A stretch of DNA of 23,983 nt from Gammaproteobacteria bacterium (GCA_030638455.1 DAOWEP010000134.1:1-23983); one strand, 5' to 3'; positions 15,338 to 23,500 are shown, counted from the first letter of the stretch. Program-made: numbers and translations. Notes: a model not told the origin generated them from the sequence alone.

Positions 15338-16141
15338 TTATCTACCCAGAATCAGTTCCAGCACAAACTTGCTGCCGAAATAGGCCAACATCAAGGTAAA
15401 AAAGCCTCCCAGTGTCCAGCGTATAGCGGTACGTCCACGCCAACCAAACTTGATTCTCCCCCACAATAAAATCGCAAACAGCACCCAGGCAATAATGGAC
15501 AGAATCGTCTTGTGCGCCAAATGCTCTGCAAATATATCTTCAATAAAAAGTGTACCTATTATCAGCCCTATGGTTAACAGGATAAAGCCGATCCCGATCA
15601 TCTGGAATAACAGGGATTCCATGGTTTTGAGGGGGGGCAGTGCCTGTATAAATCCACCGGGTTTGCGATTACGAAGATGCTGGTCCTGTATGGCCAGCAA
15701 AATAGCCTGAACCATGGCGATGCTTAACAAGCTGTAGGCAATAATTGAAATCAGGATATGGGCCTGTAATTGCCATGACCCACTGATTATGTGGCTGGAA
15801 GGGAAACTGATTTCCAGCATGATGTTAATGGCGGCCAGAGGTAATAATGCGATACCCAGATTCTCGACAGGCTTCGTAAATGAAGCCACCAGTAGTAATA
15901 AGGCCATCAGTCCGCTAATTAGCGACAGCGCATTGAAGATGCCGAGGTTGATGCCTTCAGGACCAATGATCTGGTTGTATAGTAATGAGCTATGCAAAAT
16001 CACAGCACTCAGTCCCAAAATCAGGATGCTGGTTTTAGGTTGTGTCTGACCTTTACTGGTTTTTGCCAACCTGGTTGCCAATAGTATTGCGGTTACCAGA
16101 TATAGCGAAACTGAAAGAATGTTAATGATGTAATGGCTCAT
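15338..16141 (-). CDS. ypjD: CcsA/YpjD-family cytochrome c assembly-type membrane protein
   Basis: A 267-residue polytopic inner-membrane protein with about eight hydrophobic segments, of the CytC_asm (CcsA/CcmC-like) family. Histidines sit in membrane segments (LHSSLLYNQ, LQAHILISIIAYSLL and HKTILSIIAWVLF), as expected for haem handling, but the tryptophan-rich WWD motif of true CcsA/CcmC is not visible. The E. coli homologue YpjD is encoded beside ffh and corB. Here ffh is divergent, with a phosphodiesterase-like gene in between. Its exact role is not established, so a haem-related function is a family inference. ATG at 16141 has no strong ribosome binding site. Confidence 0.88.
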   Translation of the reverse strand: MSHYIINILSVSLYLVTAILLATRLAKTSKGQTQPKTSILILGLSAVILHSSLLYNQIIGPEGINLGIFNALSLISGLMALLLLVASFTKPVENLGIALLPLAAINIMLEISFPSSHIISGSWQLQAHILISIIAYSLLSIAMVQAILLAIQDQHLRNRKPGGFIQALPPLKTMESLLFQMIGIGFILLTIGLIIGTLFIEDIFAEHLAHKTILSIIAWVLFAILLWGRIKFGWRGRTAIRWTLGGFFTLMLAYFGSKFVLELILGR

Positions 16142-16490
16142 AAACCGGATAATCTATATTGGTTAGTTTTGAAGTATTTATATGAAAATATTATGAATTG
16201 CTGACAAGTTTGTATGACATTCCAGTCACCTGCAAGTAAATGTATCTGTATTTCCTGATATTAGTGACTATTATTAGATAATTAGTATAAAAAATATCAT
16301 TCTAGGGGTGTTTATTATGCCAGCAGATAAAAATCTGGCTGTAAATAGCCTAAGGATAATATTGCATTGTATAAATAATATACATTATGAGTGAGGGTTT
16401 CTGTGAAATAATGCCTCTTTTTTATCAGTGGTTTATGCCATTCTTGAAAGTACAAAGGCTGTCAGAAAGAATTATTGGAAATAGTGCTAG
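16142..16490. other. 349-base AT-rich divergent intergenic region with one possible tiny ORF
   Basis: The gap separates the 5' ends of ypjD and the phosphodiesterase-like gene, so promoters for both are expected. I see several TATAAA- and TAATAT-like hexamers but no convincing -35/-10 pair. One 25-codon ORF (16317-16394, +) begins ATG with AGGGG about 8 bases upstream and encodes MPADKNLAVNSLRIILHCIN plus five residues. It has no recognisable motif. It might be a leader peptide or chance. Confidence 0.5.
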
Positions 16491-17261
16491 ATGAAAATAA
16501 AAATATTAGGCTGTAGCGGTGGCATCGGGGCAAGTCGCAGGACTACCTCGCTGTTGTTGCAGGATTCTATTCTAATAGATTCAGGAACCGGGGTGGGTGA
16601 TCTTGATCTTGAGCAAATGCGCAAGATCAGAAATGTATTTATCACTCACACTCATATGGATCATATTGCAGCATTGCCCTTGATGATTGACACTATTTTC
16701 GAGGTGCTTGCGCAGGGGGCACCTTTGGTTGTGCATGGAAGCAAAGATACCGTGAAGGCGTTACGTGAGCATGTTTTCAATAATATTATCTGGCCTGATT
16801 TTTCTGCTATCCCTACACCTGAAAAACCGGTGATGAAATTCCAGATAATGGAACCTGGTGAACTGGTGGATATAGGAGAATGTACGTTTGAGATGATCCC
16901 GGTAAATCATGTGGTGCCTACTGTTGCCTATCGCGTGGAGTCCCCTAAAGGTTCATTTGCATTTTGTACAGATACCACGTCCAATGGTAGTTTATGGGAA
17001 GGTCTGAATAAGCATACGTCTCTTGATATGTTAATTATTGAGACGGCATTTCCCAATCGAGAGCTTGAGCTTAGCAAGCTGTCTCGCCACTATTGCCCAA
17101 GTTTGCTGGCTACTGATCTCACCAAGTTAAAACACAGCCCTAGCATATACATTACCCATCTTAAACCCGGTTCTGAAGATGAAACCATGACAGAATGCCG
17201 TAAGATGATTACGGACAGAGAAATACATCAACTGTTCGGTGACGAAGTTTTCCAGTTATAA
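16491..17261 (+). CDS. Metallo-beta-lactamase-fold protein, class II cyclic-nucleotide phosphodiesterase-like
   Basis: A 256-residue predicted metallohydrolase. The metal-binding motif is H53-T-H55-M-D57-H58, with H140 (PVNHVVPTVAYRVE), D161 (FAFCTDTTSNGSLWEG) and H223 (YITHLKPG) completing a dinuclear site. THTHMDHIAALPLMIDTIF and the later segments fit the class II 3',5'-cyclic-nucleotide phosphodiesterase group within the metallo-beta-lactamase superfamily. Cyclic AMP hydrolysis is therefore a likely but unproven activity; related folds also cut tRNA (RNase Z), though the RNase Z exosite is not seen. It is cytosolic, with no signal peptide. The ribosome binding site is weak, GGAAAT about 12 bases before the ATG. 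It lies between divergent ypjD and co-directional ffh. Confidence 0.82.
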   Translation: MKIKILGCSGGIGASRRTTSLLLQDSILIDSGTGVGDLDLEQMRKIRNVFITHTHMDHIAALPLMIDTIFEVLAQGAPLVVHGSKDTVKALREHVFNNIIWPDFSAIPTPEKPVMKFQIMEPGELVDIGECTFEMIPVNHVVPTVAYRVESPKGSFAFCTDTTSNGSLWEGLNKHTSLDMLIIETAFPNRELELSKLSRHYCPSLLATDLTKLKHSPSIYITHLKPGSEDETMTECRKMITDREIHQLFGDEVFQL

Positions 17262-17293
17262 TCCCACTTTGAAAGATTTATGAGAGTAGCTAG

Positions 17294-17340
17294 CCTCCAT
17301 TAATGAGGTCTTTCAGCTATGTCTTTCGTAAAGAACGAAA
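17294..17340. other. Two small hairpins between the phosphodiesterase-like gene and ffh
   Basis: CCTCCATTAATGAGG (17294-17308) folds as CCTC/GAGG, and TTTCGT-AAAGA-ACGAAA (17324-17340) forms a 6-bp stem with a 5-base loop. Neither has a U-tract, so termination is uncertain. They may end the upstream transcript or shape the ffh leader. Confidence 0.3.
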
Positions 17341-17373
17341 CATTATAACTTACTGTAATATATAGGAAAATAT

Positions 17374-18735
17374 ATGTTTGATTCACTGAGCGAGCGTCTG
17401 GGACGTACGGTCAAAAATCTGCGCGGGCAGGGTCGGCTGACTGAAGATAACGTCAAGGATACCTTGCGTGAGGTTAGAATGGCGCTTCTGGAGGCAGATG
17501 TTGCCTTGCCTGTGGTGCGTGAATTTATTGAGCGTATACGAACTCGGGCGGTTGGTAATGAGGTGCTCACCAGCCTGTCTCCGGGGCAGGCGCTCGTCAA
17601 GATCGTCAGTGATGAACTGGTGCACGTCATGGGTGATGCCTGTGATGAATTGAACCTGAATGTTCAGCCACCCGCAGTCATTCTCATGGCAGGGCTTCAG
17701 GGTGCGGGTAAAACCACTACTGTAGCCAAGTTGTCACGATGGCTGCAAGAAAGAGCTAAGAAATCTGTATTGGTAGTAAGTTGTGATATCTACCGTCCAG
17801 CCGCGATCGACCAGCTACAAACTCTCGCCGGGGAAGTGGGCGCCGAGTTTTATCCCAGTGATAGCTCCCAGGACCCTGTCGATATTGCCAGCAGTGCCAT
17901 TGACTATGCCCGCAAGAAATTTAAAGACGTGGTGATTGTCGATACCGCAGGACGTCTGCATATCGATAATGAAATGATGGATGAAATCCAGCGTGTTCAT
18001 GCCGCAATTAACCCGGTGGAAACATTGTTTGTTGTGGATAGTATGACCGGTCAGGATGCGGCAAATGCTGCGCATGCATTTAATGAAGCCTTGCCGCTTA
18101 CCGGGGTAGTGCTTACCAAAACAGATGGTGATGCGCGGGGTGGTGCGGCCCTGTCGATCCGTCATGTTACCGGTAAACCAATCAAATTCCTCGGGGTAGG
18201 TGAAAAAACCGAGGCGCTTGAAGCCTTTCACCCGGATCGTGTTGCCTCACGCATTCTCGGTATGGGGGATGTGCTTAGCCTGGTAGAAGAGGCGGAGCAG
18301 AAGGTCGATAAGAAAAAGGCGGCCAAGCTAGCCAGGAAACTCAAGAAGGGTAAGGGATTTGATCTGGGAGATTTTCGTGATCAATTACAGCAGATGTCAT
18401 CGATGGGTGGCGTTGCGAGTTTAATGGAAAAACTACCTGGCATGTCTGGTATTCCTCAGGCCGCCAGGTCCCAGGTGAATGACAAGGACATGGGCAGGCT
18501 GGTTGCCATTATCAATTCAATGACACCCAGGGAACGTGAGTTTCCTGCCGTCATAAAAGGCTCGCGCAAGAAAAGAATTGCAGCCGGTTCCGGTACCCAG
18601 GTGCAGGATGTAAACAAGCTCCTCAAGCAGTTTACCCAGATGCAAAAGATGATGAAAAAAATGTCTAAGGGCGGGATGACAAAAATGCTCAGGGGGTTGA
18701 AAGGCCAGATGCCACCAGGTGGTATGCCGTTTTGA
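17374..18735 (+). CDS. ffh: Signal recognition particle protein Ffh
   Basis: SRP54-type GTPase, 453 residues, which binds 4.5S RNA and targets ribosomes making membrane proteins to FtsY. It has an N domain (1 to about 90), a G domain with P-loop G107-LQGAGKTTTVAKL, VDTAGR, TKTDGDARGG and the DIYRPAA segment, and a methionine-rich M domain (about 300-453). The M domain includes GSGTQVQDVNKLLKQF, which binds RNA, and MPPGGMPF at the end. The length is normal. ATG at 17374 is preceded by AGGA with about 7 bases between. It converges with the histidine-kinase gene; between them lies an AT-rich hairpin. In many relatives ffh directly precedes rpsP; here the kinase gene is inserted between them. 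Confidence 0.98.
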   Translation: MFDSLSERLGRTVKNLRGQGRLTEDNVKDTLREVRMALLEADVALPVVREFIERIRTRAVGNEVLTSLSPGQALVKIVSDELVHVMGDACDELNLNVQPPAVILMAGLQGAGKTTTVAKLSRWLQERAKKSVLVVSCDIYRPAAIDQLQTLAGEVGAEFYPSDSSQDPVDIASSAIDYARKKFKDVVIVDTAGRLHIDNEMMDEIQRVHAAINPVETLFVVDSMTGQDAANAAHAFNEALPLTGVVLTKTDGDARGGAALSIRHVTGKPIKFLGVGEKTEALEAFHPDRVASRILGMGDVLSLVEEAEQKVDKKKAAKLARKLKKGKGFDLGDFRDQLQQMSSMGGVASLMEKLPGMSGIPQAARSQVNDKDMGRLVAIINSMTPREREFPAVIKGSRKKRIAAGSGTQVQDVNKLLKQFTQMQKMMKKMSKGGMTKMLRGLKGQMPPGGMPF

Positions 18736-18770
18736 CTAGTGTAGTGTCCTAATATTTGCAACGCAATCCA

Positions 18771-18789
18771 TGTTTAATTAAATTAAACA
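18771..18789. terminator. AT-rich hairpin between ffh and the kinase gene
   Basis: TGTTTAAT-TAA-ATTAAACA is a perfect 8-bp inverted repeat with a 3-base loop, placed between the convergent 3' ends of ffh and the kinase. It is symmetrical and could serve both directions. There is no separate U-tract and only two G-C pairs, so it would be a weak terminator. Confidence 0.35.
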
Positions 18790-18810
18790 GGAACTCCTTA
18801 ATACAGAGAT

Positions 18811-21081
18811 TCAGGAGCTATCATTGTTTTCCAGGTCATCCAGGAAGTGTTTGGTAACGAGGATATTCTGTTGTCGTACTTCGGGAAGCCCAATAATAGC
18901 GTTTATGCACTTGAGTATTTGCTGGCTGTCCATGGGGCTGGTCAGGTAGCCCTGGAATCCGGATTTTCGTGCTTCACTCGCATCTCCGCGAATCCCTGTT
19001 TTTACCAGCAGGATTAAGTGTGTATCTTTCAGGGCTTCATTTTCCTTGATGGTTTCCGCTAGTTTTATTTCCTTTTTACTGAGGCTCATGGTGTCCAGGA
19101 TTACGATATGGAAAGGGTCATCTTCCCCGATTGCAGAGAGGAGTTTGTCAACACAGTTATCTACACTTTCGAAACAATTGGAAATACCCGCCTCGCTTAG
19201 TATTGAGCTAATTGACTGGCAATGATAGATATTGTGACTGACATGCAGAACCCTAATATCTTTGTTTTGCATATAGCCCAGCCTTTCTGTGTACACTTGT
19301 TCTGTCTCTTGCATAGGGATTGTGAATGAAAATGTAGTTCCTTCTTCAGGGGCGCTTTTTACATATATCTCACCACCCATCATATTTATAAGATGTTTTG
19401 TTATGGTAAGTCCCAATCCTGTGCCACCATATTGACGTGTTGTGGAATCATCTGCCTGGGTAAAGGAGTCGAAAATAAGGTCTTTCTTGTCCGGGTCTAT
19501 GCCAATGCCGGTATCAGTTACCTCAAATAACAATGTATGAAAATTCTCATTGGGCATTATCGATTTAATTTCCAGTTTTACTTCGCCCTGTTCCGTAAAT
19601 TTTATAGCGTTACTTATTAAATTGTTAAGAATCTGTCGGGTTCGGGTAGGGTCACTATTAATGAACCTGGGGGCCTCCGGACTAATAATATTTTTCAGGG
19701 AAATACCTTTTTGTTTGGCCAGTGGTTGGAAAATGGCTATTACATCATTGCTTAGCTTGATAATGTCAAAGTTAATATTTTCCAGTCTGAGTTTGCCTGC
19801 CTCTGCCTTGGAGATATCCAGCAGGTCATTGAGTAGAGTCATGAGCAAATCTTCTGAGCTCATTGCTATTTCGATAAAATTCTTTTGCTCTTCAGTAAGT
19901 GGTTCTGTTATCTGGAGTAGTTGCAGCATACCGGAAATACCATTTAGTGGTGTTCGGATCTCGTGGCTCATATTGGCAAGGAAGGAGGTTTTAAATTCAT
20001 TCGCACTTGCCAGTGCCTCGATCTTTTCATCCGCTGCCTTTTCAGTCATTTCCCTTGACTGGTTAAGGCCTGATTCTATTCTCGTTGTATACCGGAAGAA
20101 GAATACTGAAACTATTGCTGTAATAAAGACGGCTATGGATACCATTATAGTGACATAGGTGTTCAGTACTTCCTGGTTTTCGGAATTATCATGAATGGTA
20201 AATATGTTTCCAACCCTGTGTTTTGCTGTATCCAGAAGAGGGATGGCATGGAGCTGATATTGTAAATATTCTGCATGTGTATCAATGCCTGAATTTTGTA
20301 GAGTATTTAATTGGCGTTCAAAATCCGGGGTGATCTCGGCTTTATTATCATTCCCTTCCTCATGTGAATAGCCTTGTGAAATAGTGAAGTCGGAGAATCG
20401 TTCCCATTTGTCTTTGTGACCAAGTATTTTCTGTCCAGCTTCCCATTTTTTCTGGTCCAGGAATCTTTTATCTATAGTGACGAGCAGTTGGGTGGAGTTA
20501 CTATGATTCAACTTATCAAGAATGTTTGAACTCTCTTCTCCAAGTTCAATGTAACCAACCAATTGTCCATCAATATACCAGGGTCGTATAACCCTCAGGG
20601 TGAAGGTTCCATATGTCCCAAGCTCGATACCTTGTGTAGGCGTACCGGTATCTGAGGCCTGTTGCATTGTGAATCTTGTTATTAAGTCACCTGAATGCGT
20701 TGGGTTGTGTGCACGAAAGAAGCATACTTTGTCGAGACCAATAAAATAAAAATGCGTGATTTGATATTGTGAACGGATTTGTTGAAACAGGTGCTTTGTG
20801 GTTTGCAATAATGCATCTTTATCCTGATCTAGCCATGCCTGTTGTATTTCACGATTTCTTTCTATTGAATCAAGAAGGGCATTCATTAATTGACTGTCAT
20901 TCTCGATGGCGGTTTCCAGCAGGTGGTTGATATGGGCAACCTGTTCATTCGCTTTTTGTGAGAAGCCCTGACTTTTTTGCCAATAGGCACCCACTACGGC
21001 AAGGCCGGTAATTGCGGCTAGAGATAAAATAACAGGGATCAGAATCCGTTTTGTTATACTTTGGCGGTTTATTATATCCAT
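18811..21081 (-). CDS. Membrane sensor histidine kinase with dCache_3-like sensor and degenerate receiver
   Basis: A 756-residue hybrid-type kinase. A short charged N-terminus precedes TM1 (about 12-31) and TM2 lies near 310-332; the periplasmic region between resembles the dCache_3 sensor family (THFYFIGLDKVCFFRAHNP, then ELGTYGTFTLRVIRPWYIDG). HisKA follows with the phosphorylated H373 in MSHEIRTPLNG, then HATPase_c with NNLISNAIKF, DTGIGI and GGTGLGL. The C-terminal receiver keeps an Asp (D663, VILDTMS), but the acidic pair reads V-S-H and the K-P lysine reads S-P (YLTSPMD), so phosphotransfer is doubtful. I start at ATG 21081; a TTG at 21135 would add 18 residues, and neither has a clear ribosome binding site. 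No response regulator is adjacent. Confidence 0.88.
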   Translation of the reverse strand: MDIINRQSITKRILIPVILSLAAITGLAVVGAYWQKSQGFSQKANEQVAHINHLLETAIENDSQLMNALLDSIERNREIQQAWLDQDKDALLQTTKHLFQQIRSQYQITHFYFIGLDKVCFFRAHNPTHSGDLITRFTMQQASDTGTPTQGIELGTYGTFTLRVIRPWYIDGQLVGYIELGEESSNILDKLNHSNSTQLLVTIDKRFLDQKKWEAGQKILGHKDKWERFSDFTISQGYSHEEGNDNKAEITPDFERQLNTLQNSGIDTHAEYLQYQLHAIPLLDTAKHRVGNIFTIHDNSENQEVLNTYVTIMVSIAVFITAIVSVFFFRYTTRIESGLNQSREMTEKAADEKIEALASANEFKTSFLANMSHEIRTPLNGISGMLQLLQITEPLTEEQKNFIEIAMSSEDLLMTLLNDLLDISKAEAGKLRLENINFDIIKLSNDVIAIFQPLAKQKGISLKNIISPEAPRFINSDPTRTRQILNNLISNAIKFTEQGEVKLEIKSIMPNENFHTLLFEVTDTGIGIDPDKKDLIFDSFTQADDSTTRQYGGTGLGLTITKHLINMMGGEIYVKSAPEEGTTFSFTIPMQETEQVYTERLGYMQNKDIRVLHVSHNIYHCQSISSILSEAGISNCFESVDNCVDKLLSAIGEDDPFHIVILDTMSLSKKEIKLAETIKENEALKDTHLILLVKTGIRGDASEARKSGFQGYLTSPMDSQQILKCINAIIGLPEVRQQNILVTKHFLDDLENNDSS

Positions 21082-21238
21082 ATGGGTATACGGGTTGACG
21101 AACACCTGTAAAATAAAATTATCAATGAAAACCAATGTTTATGGCTATTAAGCACTGTATCGGCAATATTCTGAAATAATTACTGTTTATTTTATAAGGG
21201 CATATTGGGTTTGTGTGTATTAAACATGAGCATACCTC

Positions 21239-21266
21239 TTCACATTTGCTGAAATTCGCGTAGAAT
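21239..21266 (+). promoter_or_regulatory. Sigma70-like promoter of the rpsP operon
   Basis: TTCACA (21239-21244) and TAGAAT (21261-21266) are each one mismatch from consensus and are separated by 16 bases. The start would lie near 21273, giving a leader of about 72 bases before rpsP. Its position ahead of a strongly expressed ribosomal operon supports it. Confidence 0.65.
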
Positions 21267-21344
21267 TGCCCGATTCCCCGGCCTGCATGTGTAGAAGCTT
21301 GATCTGGTCGGTTTTCAGGAAGCAAGTTTGAGGATTAAAGAGTA

Positions 21345-21593
21345 ATGGTAACTATTCGTCTGTCCCGTGGTGGCGCAAAAAAACGCCCTTTTTATCATGT
21401 AGTTGTTACAGATAGCCGTAACCGCCGCGATGGCCGTTATATCGAGCGTATCGGGTTTTTTAATCCTGTAGCTAAAGGTTCGGCAGAGCGTCTGAGGTTG
21501 GACACTTCAAGGGTTGATCACTGGGTTGCCAGGGGAGCCAAGCCTTCTGAACGGGTTGCAAAGCTGATTAAGGATGCCGCAGCTGCTGCTTAA
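21345..21593 (+). CDS. rpsP: 30S ribosomal protein S16
   Basis: S16, 82 residues, a small-subunit assembly protein that binds 16S rRNA. The N-terminus MVTIRLSRGGAKKRPFYHVV and the segment VTDSRNRRDGRYIERIGFFNP are diagnostic, and the length is standard. GAGGA at 21330-21334 lies 10 bases before the ATG. It leads the rpsP-rimM-trmD-rplS operon, with the predicted promoter just upstream and an 84-base gap to rimM that contains a long hairpin. Confidence 0.98.
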   Translation: MVTIRLSRGGAKKRPFYHVVVTDSRNRRDGRYIERIGFFNPVAKGSAERLRLDTSRVDHWVARGAKPSERVAKLIKDAAAAA

Positions 21594-21605
21594 GAGCAGG
21601 CTTTT

Positions 21606-21650
21606 GGTTCTGGATCTATTAGTAGTAACCCGAAATAATAGCCTGGAACC
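21606..21650 (+). promoter_or_regulatory. Intercistronic hairpin between rpsP and rimM
   Basis: The transcript can fold as GGTTCTGG pairing with the region around CCTGGAACC (including G-U pairs), then after a small internal loop CTATTA with TAATAG, around a 14-base loop. That makes about 14 pairs over 45 bases. There is no U-tract directly after it, so it is not an intrinsic terminator. It may act as an RNase processing or stability element that lets S16 be made in excess of RimM and TrmD, as E. coli is known to do by other means. This role is inference. Confidence 0.4.
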
Positions 21651-21677
21651 TTCGGTTTTGGTCTTTCAATCCAGGTA

Positions 21678-22202
21678 ATGATGACGGATGCAGCAGATCA
21701 AGAATCAGAAATGATTACGATGGGCCGGGTATCTGGCCTGTTCGGTGTAAATGGTTGGGTTAAGCTGTTTTCTCACACCGAACCAAGAGAGAATATATTG
21801 CAATACAAGCCACTGTATATTGAATTACAGGGAGAGTGGCAGCCACTGGATTTAATCGATGGCCGTCCTCATGGAAAAGGGGTTGTAGCAAAATTCAAGG
21901 GATATACAGACAGGGATGCAGCCAGTGCCCTGGTAGGTGCGAATATAGCAATACGGCAAGAGCAACTGCCCGAATTGCCGAAGGGTGAGTACTACTGGTC
22001 AGAGCTGGAAGGTTTGAAAGTAGTCACTACCGATGGGATAGAGCTGGGTGTAGTAAGTAATTTGATTGAAACAGGTGCCAATGACGTTTTGGTAGTGAAG
22101 GGAGACAAGGAAAGGCTGATCCCCTATATTCGCCCGGATGTGGTAACTGAGCTGGATAGAGAAAACGGAATTTTACGGGTAGAGTGGGATCCGGAGTTTT
22201 AG
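21678..22202 (+). CDS. rimM: Ribosome maturation factor RimM
   Basis: RimM helps assemble the 30S head and binds S19. The protein is 174 residues, with the RimM N-terminal beta-barrel (GRVSGLFGVNGWVKLFSHTEP) followed by a PRC-barrel (YYWSELEGLKVVTTDGIELG, LIETGANDVLVV and ERLIPYI). The length is usual. Two ATGs stand side by side at 21678 and 21681. AGG at 21673-21675 is 2 bases from the first and 5 from the second, so the second may be the one used. It is the second gene of the S16 operon and lies 30 bases before trmD. Confidence 0.96.
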   Translation: MMTDAADQESEMITMGRVSGLFGVNGWVKLFSHTEPRENILQYKPLYIELQGEWQPLDLIDGRPHGKGVVAKFKGYTDRDAASALVGANIAIRQEQLPELPKGEYYWSELEGLKVVTTDGIELGVVSNLIETGANDVLVVKGDKERLIPYIRPDVVTELDRENGILRVEWDPEF

Positions 22203-22232
22203 CCCGGAAATGCTAGTCAGGCCACGCTAACG

Positions 22233-22991
22233 ATGAGAATTGATGTAGTCACACTGTTCCCGGAGATGGTGCAGTCATTTGGGCAATATGGCATTGTCCG
22301 GCGTGCTCAGGAAAAGGGCTTGCTACAGTTAGCTTGCTGGAACCCGAGAGATTATACGAAGGACCGGCACAGGACAGTGGATGACCGTCCTTATGGCGGT
22401 GGGCCGGGAATGCTCATGAAGGTAGAGCCGGTTCGAGAGGCAATACACGCTGCCAGAAAGAAGGCCCAGGCTGAAACAGGGATAGATAGCAAGGTGATCT
22501 ACCTCAGCCCTCAGGGCAGAAAACTGGATCAACAGGGTGTGCAGGAGCTTGCAGGCCAGAACATGGTATTATTGGCAGGGCGTTATGAAGGGATTGATGA
22601 GCGCCTGCTTGAAAGGGAGGTCGATGAAGAATGGTCTATTGGTGACTATGTACTAAGTGGCGGAGAGTCTGCCGCAATGGTAGTCATCGATGCGGTTACC
22701 CGGTTGCAACCCGGCGCGCTTGGGGATGAGGAATCAGCATTGCAGGATTCCTTCATGGATGGCCTGCTGGATTATCCGCATTACACGCGTCCGGAGGATC
22801 TGGACGGGATGCAGGTACCTGAAGTGTTGCTGGGAGGGAACCACAAAGAGATTGCCCGCTGGCGACAAAAGCAGGCACTAGGCAGAACCTGGTTACGTAG
22901 ACCGGATTTGTTAAAGGAAAAAGAATTGAGCAAGGAACAGCAGCAGTTGCTGGATGAATTTATTAAAGAACATGAAAATTTGGATAAATAG
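22233..22991 (+). CDS. trmD: tRNA (guanine-N1)-methyltransferase TrmD
   Basis: TrmD, 252 residues, a SPOUT-class homodimeric enzyme that makes m1G37 in tRNAs with G36, guarding against +1 frameshifting. The trefoil-knot SAM site is seen in LAGRYEGIDERL and IGDYVLSGGESAAMVVIDAV, and the catalytic Asp region in DSFMDGLLDYPHYTRPEDLDG. The N-terminal MRIDVVTLFPEM and DDRPYGGGPGMLMK are diagnostic. The site before the ATG is poor, so translation may depend on rimM upstream. Only 10 bases separate it from rplS. Confidence 0.98.
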   Translation: MRIDVVTLFPEMVQSFGQYGIVRRAQEKGLLQLACWNPRDYTKDRHRTVDDRPYGGGPGMLMKVEPVREAIHAARKKAQAETGIDSKVIYLSPQGRKLDQQGVQELAGQNMVLLAGRYEGIDERLLEREVDEEWSIGDYVLSGGESAAMVVIDAVTRLQPGALGDEESALQDSFMDGLLDYPHYTRPEDLDGMQVPEVLLGGNHKEIARWRQKQALGRTWLRRPDLLKEKELSKEQQQLLDEFIKEHENLDK

Positions 22992-23001
22992 AGGTTGAGT
23001 T

Positions 23002-23355
23002 ATGAATAATATTATTGAAGCGCTGGACAAGGAACAGATCAAAACCGAGATTCCGGATTTTAACCCGGGTGATACTGTTGTGGTCCAGGTAAAAGTAAAA
23101 GAAGGTACTCGCGAACGTCTTCAGGCATTTGAGGGTGTTGTGATTGCCAAACGCAATCGTGGAATAAATTCAGCATTTACCGTCCGCAAGATCTCTCATG
23201 GCGAAGGTGTAGAACGTGTGTTTCAGACCCATAGTACATTGATTGATTCAATTCAAATCAAGCGTCGAGGCGATGTGCGTCAGGCCAAGCTTTATTACTT
23301 GCGCGGTCTTCAGGGCAAGGCAGCACGTATCAAGGAAAAGCTGCAAAAACGCTAA
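23002..23355 (+). CDS. rplS: 50S ribosomal protein L19
   Basis: L19, 117 residues, sits at the 30S-50S interface. FNPGDTVVVQVKVKEGTRERLQAFEG, NSAFTVRKISHGEGVERVF and RRGDVRQAKLYYLR are diagnostic, and the length is normal. GAGG lies 7 bases before the ATG. It is the last gene of the rpsP operon, ended by the strong terminator at 23465-23500. Confidence 0.98.
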   Translation: MNNIIEALDKEQIKTEIPDFNPGDTVVVQVKVKEGTRERLQAFEGVVIAKRNRGINSAFTVRKISHGEGVERVFQTHSTLIDSIQIKRRGDVRQAKLYYLRGLQGKAARIKEKLQKR

Positions 23356-23419
23356 GTCTTGTCACGAGTATGCAGAAACAAGATGAATCAGGGCAGTTAC
23401 CGGGTTCAATTTTTTGTAG

Positions 23420-23455
23420 CGAAGTAAGTGGCAAAGTAAGGCGCAGAGTAAAAGA
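23420..23455 (+). repeat. Three degenerate 12-bp tandem units
   Basis: CGAAGTAAGTGG, CAAAGTAAGGCG and CAGAGTAAAAGA follow each other at a period of 12, sharing C-x-A-GTAA-like positions. They lie in the 3' untranslated stretch between rplS and its terminator. No role is apparent. Confidence 0.35.
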
Positions 23456-23464
23456 TACAAACAC

Positions 23465-23500
23465 AAAAAGGGCGTTCCCGTAACAGGGGCGCCCTTTTTT
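23465..23500 (+). terminator. Strong intrinsic terminator after rplS
   Basis: GGGCGTTCC (23470-23478) pairs with GGGGCGCCC (23486-23494), 9 bp with two G-U pairs around a 7-base loop, followed by six T (23495-23500) and preceded by AAAAA. It ends the rpsP-rimM-trmD-rplS operon. The A-tract also makes it potentially bidirectional. Confidence 0.9.

Noticed and set aside
15164..15469. A 101-codon plus-strand frame across the palindromic element
   Set aside because: It runs through non-coding repeat DNA and antisense to ypjD, with no protein-like composition.
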